This document shows positions 7,241 to 10,000 of a stretch of DNA of 10,000 nucleotides, one piece after another. The stretch lies in assembly GCA_020216655.1 (NCBI GenBank), contig JAIWNU010000057.1, positions 1 through 10,000 on the forward strand, written 5' to 3'. The notes under the pieces are model-generated. The model searched no databases. It worked only from the letters and a program-made list of their open reading frames with translations, and was not told the DNA's origin. The stretch's first letter is position 1, and the number at the start of each line of letters is the position of its first letter. Made by a program: the position numbers and the translations under genes. The stretch is from Treponema sp. (GTDB lineage Bacteria > Spirochaetota > Spirochaetia > Treponematales > Breznakiellaceae).

Positions 7241-8108
7241 CGGCAGGCGAGTTAAAGGACTTAATCCATTTCAAAAGGTAATACCCTATATAATGACGAG
7301 CAGAAACGGAGCGGCGGTGTATTTTTCGGAAGACATTGATATAGAACCGGCTCTGCATTTGGTTAAAAAGCTTAACGAAGAAGAAGGTACGACTAAATAT
7401 ACGCTCTTTGCGGTGGTGCTTACGGCTATTGCCCGAGTCCTGGCGGAAAAACCCCATTTAAACCGTTTTGTTATGGGCCGGCATGTCTATGAACGTAAGT
7501 ATATGTCGACCTCTTTTATCGTAAAAAAGGCTCTGACCGAAGATGCTCGGGAAACGGACGCCAAAATCTATTTTGACATAGGCGAAACCCTTTCCTCTGT
7601 GGCGGACAAAGTCCAGCATGCGATTGCAGCGGCCCAGAGCGAGGAACTCAGCCCCGACGAGAAAGAAATGTACTTTCTTTCAGCCATTCCCGGCGGATAT
7701 GCACTTGCAACAGCCCTGTTTAGATTCCTAGAACGATTTAATCTAGCCCCCGCTTCGATGATAAAATCTGATCCGCTTTATACCTCAGTGTATGTGGCAA
7801 ACTTGGCAAGCCTGAACCTGTCGGCTCCGTTCCACCATCTCTATGAATGGGGAACCGCTTCGGTCTTTGTGGTTATGGGAAAAATCGAACGAAGAACGGT
7901 AACTAAAAAAGACGGTACGAGCCAGCAGCACCGTTTTATGAATTTTAAAATCACCCTGGATGAACGAATCTCTGAGGGGCTCTATTTTGCCCGAGCTATA
8001 GATCTATTCCGCCGCTATATGGCAAATCCCGCGGTATTAAAAACAGTGAACAATAAAACAGAAGGGGTCCCTGAAGCCGTCCAGGAACCCCTTCCCGTTG
8101 CCCCGTAA
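7218..8108 (+). CDS. Acyltransferase-fold protein resembling the 2-oxoacid dehydrogenase E2 catalytic domain, without lipoyl domain
   Basis: This 296-residue protein matches the CAT/E2 catalytic fold along its whole length. Near the N-terminus is NPFQKVIPYIM, where E2 enzymes have the conserved Arg helix. The oligomer-forming region runs through TLFAVVLTAIARVLAEKPHLNRF (62-84). The C-terminus has ASVFVVMGKI (214-223) and then ITLDERISEG (245-254), aligned with the E2 active-site segment DHRxxDG. The catalytic His is replaced by Glu249 and the Asp by Glu253, so standard CAT/E2 chemistry is doubtful. There is no lipoyl or E1/E3-binding domain, so it is not a dehydrogenase-complex E2. Start ATG 7218 follows TAAGGAG (7206-7212) by 5 nt and overlaps the end of the upstream glycosyltransferase gene by 23 nt, so they form one operon. 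A role in glycolipid acylation or as a non-catalytic scaffold is speculation. Its 3' end contains the terminator of the convergent hsp20 operon. Confidence 0.78.
   Translation: MLFLDRCDGRRVKGLNPFQKVIPYIMTSRNGAAVYFSEDIDIEPALHLVKKLNEEEGTTKYTLFAVVLTAIARVLAEKPHLNRFVMGRHVYERKYMSTSFIVKKALTEDARETDAKIYFDIGETLSSVADKVQHAIAAAQSEELSPDEKEMYFLSAIPGGYALATALFRFLERFNLAPASMIKSDPLYTSVYVANLASLNLSAPFHHLYEWGTASVFVVMGKIERRTVTKKDGTSQQHRFMNFKITLDERISEGLYFARAIDLFRRYMANPAVLKTVNNKTEGVPEAVQEPLPVAP
8061..8094 (-). terminator. Probable intrinsic terminator of the hsp20 operon, embedded in the convergent gene
   Basis: Arms 8061-8073 (GAAGGGGTCCCTG) and 8082-8094 (CAGGAACCCCTTC) form a 13-bp stem with one mismatch and an 8-nt loop. 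Read on the minus strand it is followed by TGTTTTATTGTT, a T-rich run, and it starts 36 bp beyond the stop of the last hsp20 gene. On the plus strand no T-run follows. It therefore fits termination of leftward transcription, although it lies within the last codons of the acyltransferase-fold gene. Confidence 0.7.
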
Positions 8109-8129
8109 CGTGCGGGGGCGGTGAGCTCA

Positions 8130-8489
8130 TTATTTAATTTCAATCCGCCGTGGCTTTGCAGCTTCCTTTACCGAAAGGGTTATCTGCAAAATGCCATCGT
8201 TCATGACCGCCTGAATCTTATCCCGGTCGATGGTTTCGTCGATGATAAACCGTTTGTGATATTCGCCGGTCTGCCGTTCTCTGATCAGGTAGGTCCCTTC
8301 GGTAACATTAATCGTCGGCCGTCCCTTAATAACCAGCTCGTTCTTTTCTACGCTTACCTCGATACCATCCTTATCAACACCGGGCATTTCCAACCGTACC
8401 TGTACCTGACCGTTGTCTTCGCAAATGCTGCAGGCAGGCTGTACGGTCCGAATCTTCTGTTCCTGTTTCTTTTCCACGATCTCGTTCAT
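8130..8489 (-). CDS. Hsp20/alpha-crystallin family small heat-shock protein (second gene of the pair)
   Basis: A 119-residue ATP-independent holdase chaperone that should bind unfolding proteins in the cytoplasm as part of an oligomer. The N-terminal arm is very short (~15 residues). The alpha-crystallin domain runs ~16-108, with LEMPGVDKDGIEV (33-45), ELVIKG (51-56) and the hallmark A-x3-DGIL (94-101). The C-terminal RIEI (115-118) supplies the I-x-I/V anchor used in oligomer assembly. A CSIC pair (Cys20, Cys23) sits at the start of the domain. Start chosen at ATG 8489: AAGGAGG (8496-8502) is 6 nt upstream of it, while the in-frame ATG at 8495 directly abuts that ribosome-binding site. It follows the first hsp20 gene by ~22 bp in an operon, and the pair may form mixed oligomers (inference). 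Confidence 0.92.
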   Translation of the reverse strand: MNEIVEKKQEQKIRTVQPACSICEDNGQVQVRLEMPGVDKDGIEVSVEKNELVIKGRPTINVTEGTYLIRERQTGEYHKRFIIDETIDRDKIQAVMNDGILQITLSVKEAAKPRRIEIK

Positions 8490-8495
8490 GGCCAT

Positions 8496-8502
8496 CCTCC
8501 TT
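8496..8502 (-). promoter_or_regulatory. Ribosome-binding site that decides the start of the second hsp20 gene
   Basis: AAGGAGG on the minus strand lies 0 nt from ATG 8495 and 6 nt from ATG 8489. The first hsp20 gene also has exactly AAGGAGG with 6 nt to its ATG, so 8489 is preferred. Confidence 0.75.
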
Positions 8503-8511
8503 GCCTTTACA

Positions 8512-8967
8512 TTACTGTACCTGTACGGCGATCTGCCGGGGTTTCAGTTCTTCTTTCTTGCCAATGTTGACGGTAAGCACCCCATTCTTTAGTTCAGCCC
8601 GAACCTTTTCGGGGTCCGCCGCAACGGGGAGCGAAATAGTCCTGCGGAAGGAGCCTTCCCAGGTTTCTTTCCGGTAGAACCGTTTCTTCTCTTTGGTTTC
8701 CTTGGTCTCTTTCTTTTCCCCTTCGATGGTTATGACATTGTTCTCCACCGTCAGGTTAATGTCCTTTTTGTCCACTCCGGGGAGATCCACCGTCAGGGTG
8801 TACCCATCGTTGTGTTCTACCAGATCTACCGCGGGAGCCAAGGACCGGTCCAAAAGCCCCATATTATCAAAACCAAAGTCGAACCAGCGGCTCAGTTCCC
8901 GCTGCAGCCGATCCAGTTCTTCTACCGGATCAAGTTCGGTTGGGCGATTGCGTAACATCAGGTTCAT
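8512..8967 (-). CDS. Hsp20/alpha-crystallin family small heat-shock protein (first gene of the pair)
   Basis: A 151-residue holdase chaperone of the class widespread in bacteria (Hsp18/IbpA-like). Residues 1-43 form an N-terminal arm with a coiled-coil-prone VEELDRLQRELSRWFD segment. The alpha-crystallin domain (~44-140) has VDLPGVDKKDI (60-70), VITIEGEKKE (78-87) and the hallmark A-x3-NGVL (124-131). The C-terminus has an I-x-V anchor (QIAVQV). A Lys/Glu-rich loop around 85-97 is the variable beta5-beta7 loop. Start ATG 8967 follows a perfect AAGGAGG (8974-8980) with 6 nt spacing; the frame extends upstream to 9090, but that part crosses the promoter and leader. It is the first gene of the operon and is preceded by a sigma-54-type promoter at 9051-9067, implying activator-dependent transcription. 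Confidence 0.93.
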   Translation of the reverse strand: MNLMLRNRPTELDPVEELDRLQRELSRWFDFGFDNMGLLDRSLAPAVDLVEHNDGYTLTVDLPGVDKKDINLTVENNVITIEGEKKETKETKEKKRFYRKETWEGSFRRTISLPVAADPEKVRAELKNGVLTVNIGKKEELKPRQIAVQVQ

Positions 8968-9004
8968 ATCATACCTCCTTGAATAGCTTGTTTTATCTGG
9001 TTTG

Positions 9005-9029
9005 GCCTGGACCCTATCGGGGCTCAGGC
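9005..9029 (-). other. Hairpin in the 5' leader of the hsp20 operon
   Basis: On the minus strand GCCTG and CAGGC form the outer stem. An A/C mismatch, a G-U pair and three C-G pairs continue it up to a 5-nt loop (CGATA). It lies inside the ~73-nt leader predicted from the sigma-54 promoter, about 37 nt upstream of the start codon. It does not pair with the AAGGAGG site, so a ROSE-type RNA thermometer is not supported; message stability is one possible role. Confidence 0.45.
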
Positions 9030-9050
9030 TAACCGTTTCATTTATAAAAT

Positions 9051-9067
9051 AGCAAGAAGCGTGCCAA
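9051..9067 (-). promoter_or_regulatory. Sigma-54 (RpoN) -24/-12 promoter of the hsp20 operon
   Basis: The minus strand reads TTGGCACG-CTTC-TTGCT, an exact match to the consensus YTGGCACG-N4-TTGCW, with GG and GC at the required spacing. Initiation about 12 nt downstream, near 9040, would give a leader of ~73 nt ending in a perfect ribosome-binding site. Transcription would need an AAA+ enhancer-binding activator. A sigma-70 reading (TTGGCA with TATAAA) has only a 15-bp spacer and is weaker. Confidence 0.8.
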
Positions 9068-9071
9068 TTTT

Positions 9072-9102
9072 TTGGTAAAAACGAATACAAAATTGCTATA
9101 AT
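9072..9102 (+). promoter_or_regulatory. Weak candidate promoter for the radical SAM gene
   Basis: A perfect TATAAT lies at 9097-9102. The best -35 is TTGGTA (9072-9077) with a long 19-bp spacer. It would give a leader of about 250 nt. The AT-rich context makes a chance match possible. Confidence 0.25.
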
Positions 9103-9357
9103 TGATAAATTATTTTCCTAAAAAGAAATATTTATATTGATGAAATATTGGAAGCACTGGTGCAGTGGTTTATAGTACACGCGGACCATCTTTGGTTTGT
9201 AACGCTTTACCACAAAAGGGTCATAATGAAACACTTTGTGTGTGTAAAAATGACACGTTGAATCGAGGATATTAAAATTACTCTGGGTCTCCCTGACGCA
9301 GCAGCCCTATTCAGGCCTTGCACGAAATGGGGTAAACAGCCCATACTGGCCCTTACA

Positions 9358-10000
9358 ATGACAGATATTTCTCTTATCTTTGTTTCAATTCACTGTGAAC
9401 GAGGCGCGGAAGCTGTTCCGCTGGGTGCTGCGACGGTGGCGTCCTTTGTACATCAAAATGTATCTTTTGAACATCAGATAGATATAGTAGAAGCCTATGT
9501 TGATGAAGTGCCATCGCGTATTTTTGACCGTCTATCCTGTTTGGATACCGCCGAGGGCCGCAAGACTATAGTTGGATTTTCTCTGTATAGCTGGAACCGG
9601 GCCCTCGCATCCGATGTGGCCAAACGGTACTCCCAGGCTTACCCTCAAAGTCTGCTTGTGGCCGGCGGCCCGGAAGTCACTGCCGCACCCCAGGGCTTAA
9701 GCAAACATGATGGGGGGCCGTTTTCGGTGCTCGTACAGGGAGAAGGGGAGTCGGCTTTGCTCCAGGTCTTGCAGGCATGGGCAAGGGGCCAGCTTCCTGA
9801 AGCATCCTGCTTGCAGGGAATACATGAGGATCTAACAGCCCTTCCTTCTCCCTGGCTGTCCGGTTTTTTAGACAGTTCTTTAGCCAAGCAGGATGCCAGT
9901 TCTGGAGCCCTCTGGGAACTCGCCCGGGGCTGTCCCTATGCCTGCACCTATTGTTATGAATCTAAGGGCAGCCACCGCCTGCGCTATATTTCTGAAGAAC
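9358..10000 (+). CDS. B12-binding-domain radical SAM protein (N-terminal part, continues beyond window)
   Basis: There are 214 complete codons before the window edge. Residues ~1-140 form a Rossmann-like cobalamin-binding domain: LIFVSIHC, then AVPLGAATVASFV (19-31), IVGFSLYSWN (71-80), LLVAGGPEVTA (99-109) and VLVQGEGE (124-131). The DxHxxG motif of base-off B12 binding is not present, as in many members of this class. The radical SAM core begins at ELARGCPYACTYCY, whose C192-x3-C196-x2-C199 ligates the [4Fe-4S] cluster that cleaves S-adenosylmethionine. Family members do methylations, cyclisations and other radical chemistry; the substrate cannot be inferred from this part. ATG 9358 fits the usual domain start but lacks a ribosome-binding site. 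The frame stays open upstream to 9262 with no ATG, GTG or TTG. Confidence 0.88.
   Translation, partial: MTDISLIFVSIHCERGAEAVPLGAATVASFVHQNVSFEHQIDIVEAYVDEVPSRIFDRLSCLDTAEGRKTIVGFSLYSWNRALASDVAKRYSQAYPQSLLVAGGPEVTAAPQGLSKHDGGPFSVLVQGEGESALLQVLQAWARGQLPEASCLQGIHEDLTALPSPWLSGFLDSSLAKQDASSGALWELARGCPYACTYCYESKGSHRLRYISEE

Larger units (their letters stand above)
8968..9357. other. Divergent intergenic region between hsp20 operon and radical SAM gene
   Basis: This 390-bp stretch holds the sigma-54 promoter and leader of the hsp20 operon on its left side. An AT-rich block follows (9080-9145). Two weak dyads come next: CACTG-GTG-CAGTG at 9155-9167 and CACAAA/TTTGTG at 9211-9216/9235-9240. The radical SAM leader occupies the right side. 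No convincing gene, tRNA or CIRCE element (HrcA operator) is visible. Confidence 0.6.

Noticed and set aside
8101..8117. Plus-strand terminator hairpin CCCCG/CGGGG around the acyltransferase stop
   Set aside because: Only five base pairs, and no T-run directly after it; the nearest T-rich stretch starts more than 10 nt later.
8968..9110. CIRCE element or ROSE-type RNA thermometer for hsp20
   Set aside because: No TTAGCACTC-N9-GAGTGCTAA-like repeat, and the leader hairpin does not cover the ribosome-binding site.
9140..9175. 11-codon peptide frame (MKYWKHWCSGL)
   Set aside because: No ribosome-binding site, no attenuator structure and no amino-acid bias that would suggest a leader peptide.
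9645..9887. Minus-strand frame inside the radical SAM gene
   Set aside because: It lies opposite well-defined B12-domain coding sequence and has no recognisable features.
1..10000. CRISPR arrays, tRNA/rRNA genes, insertion sequences or phage genes
   Set aside because: No spaced repeats, cloverleaf arms, transposase motifs or terminal inverted repeats were seen in the window.

Overview
The window looks like chromosomal DNA of a free-living or gut-type bacterium. Protein flavour suggests a spirochaete of the Treponema group: tandem glycolipid-type glycosyltransferases, an Ala/Thr/Pro-rich TPR protein, an Arg/Gly-tailed DEAD-box helicase and a sigma-54 promoter. That placement is inference; there is no rRNA or other marker gene here. 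Coding is dense and stops are TAA or TGA, with one striking TAG exception.

Layout. Positions 1-1316 (+) hold the end of a low-complexity/TPR protein and a secreted or lipid-anchored staphylococcal-type nuclease with an extra Cys/His module. Positions 1313-4617 (-) hold a two-gene operon, a DEAD-box RNA helicase followed by a YkpA/YbiT-like ABC-F ATPase, joined by a GTGA stop/start overlap. A divergent intergenic region (4618-4727) leads into a second operon on + (4728-8108): a GT-B glycosyltransferase-like protein, an MGDG-synthase-like glycosyltransferase, and a lipoyl-less acyltransferase-fold protein. The second glycosyltransferase is interrupted by one in-frame TAG (6683-6685), with the reading frame otherwise intact on both sides. 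The acyltransferase-fold protein lacks the catalytic His of its superfamily.

Positions 8130-8967 (-) hold a tandem pair of small heat-shock proteins (Hsp20). Upstream of the pair is a full match to the sigma-54 (-24/-12) consensus at 9051-9067. Downstream, a hairpin followed by a T-rich run on the minus strand (8061-8094) lies inside the 3' end of the convergent acyltransferase gene and probably terminates the hsp20 transcript. A roughly 390-bp divergent region leads to a truncated B12-binding radical SAM protein (9358 to the window end).

How the genes fit together. The helicase/ABC-F pair suggests linked RNA or ribosome remodelling. The 4728-8108 operon suggests membrane glycolipid synthesis or modification, possibly impaired by the amber codon. 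The hsp20 operon appears to be a stress module under an activator-dependent sigma factor. Best leads: the amber-interrupted glycosyltransferase, the sigma-54-driven hsp20 pair, the terminator embedded in a convergent gene, and the acyltransferase-fold protein with a DER motif where DHR is expected.
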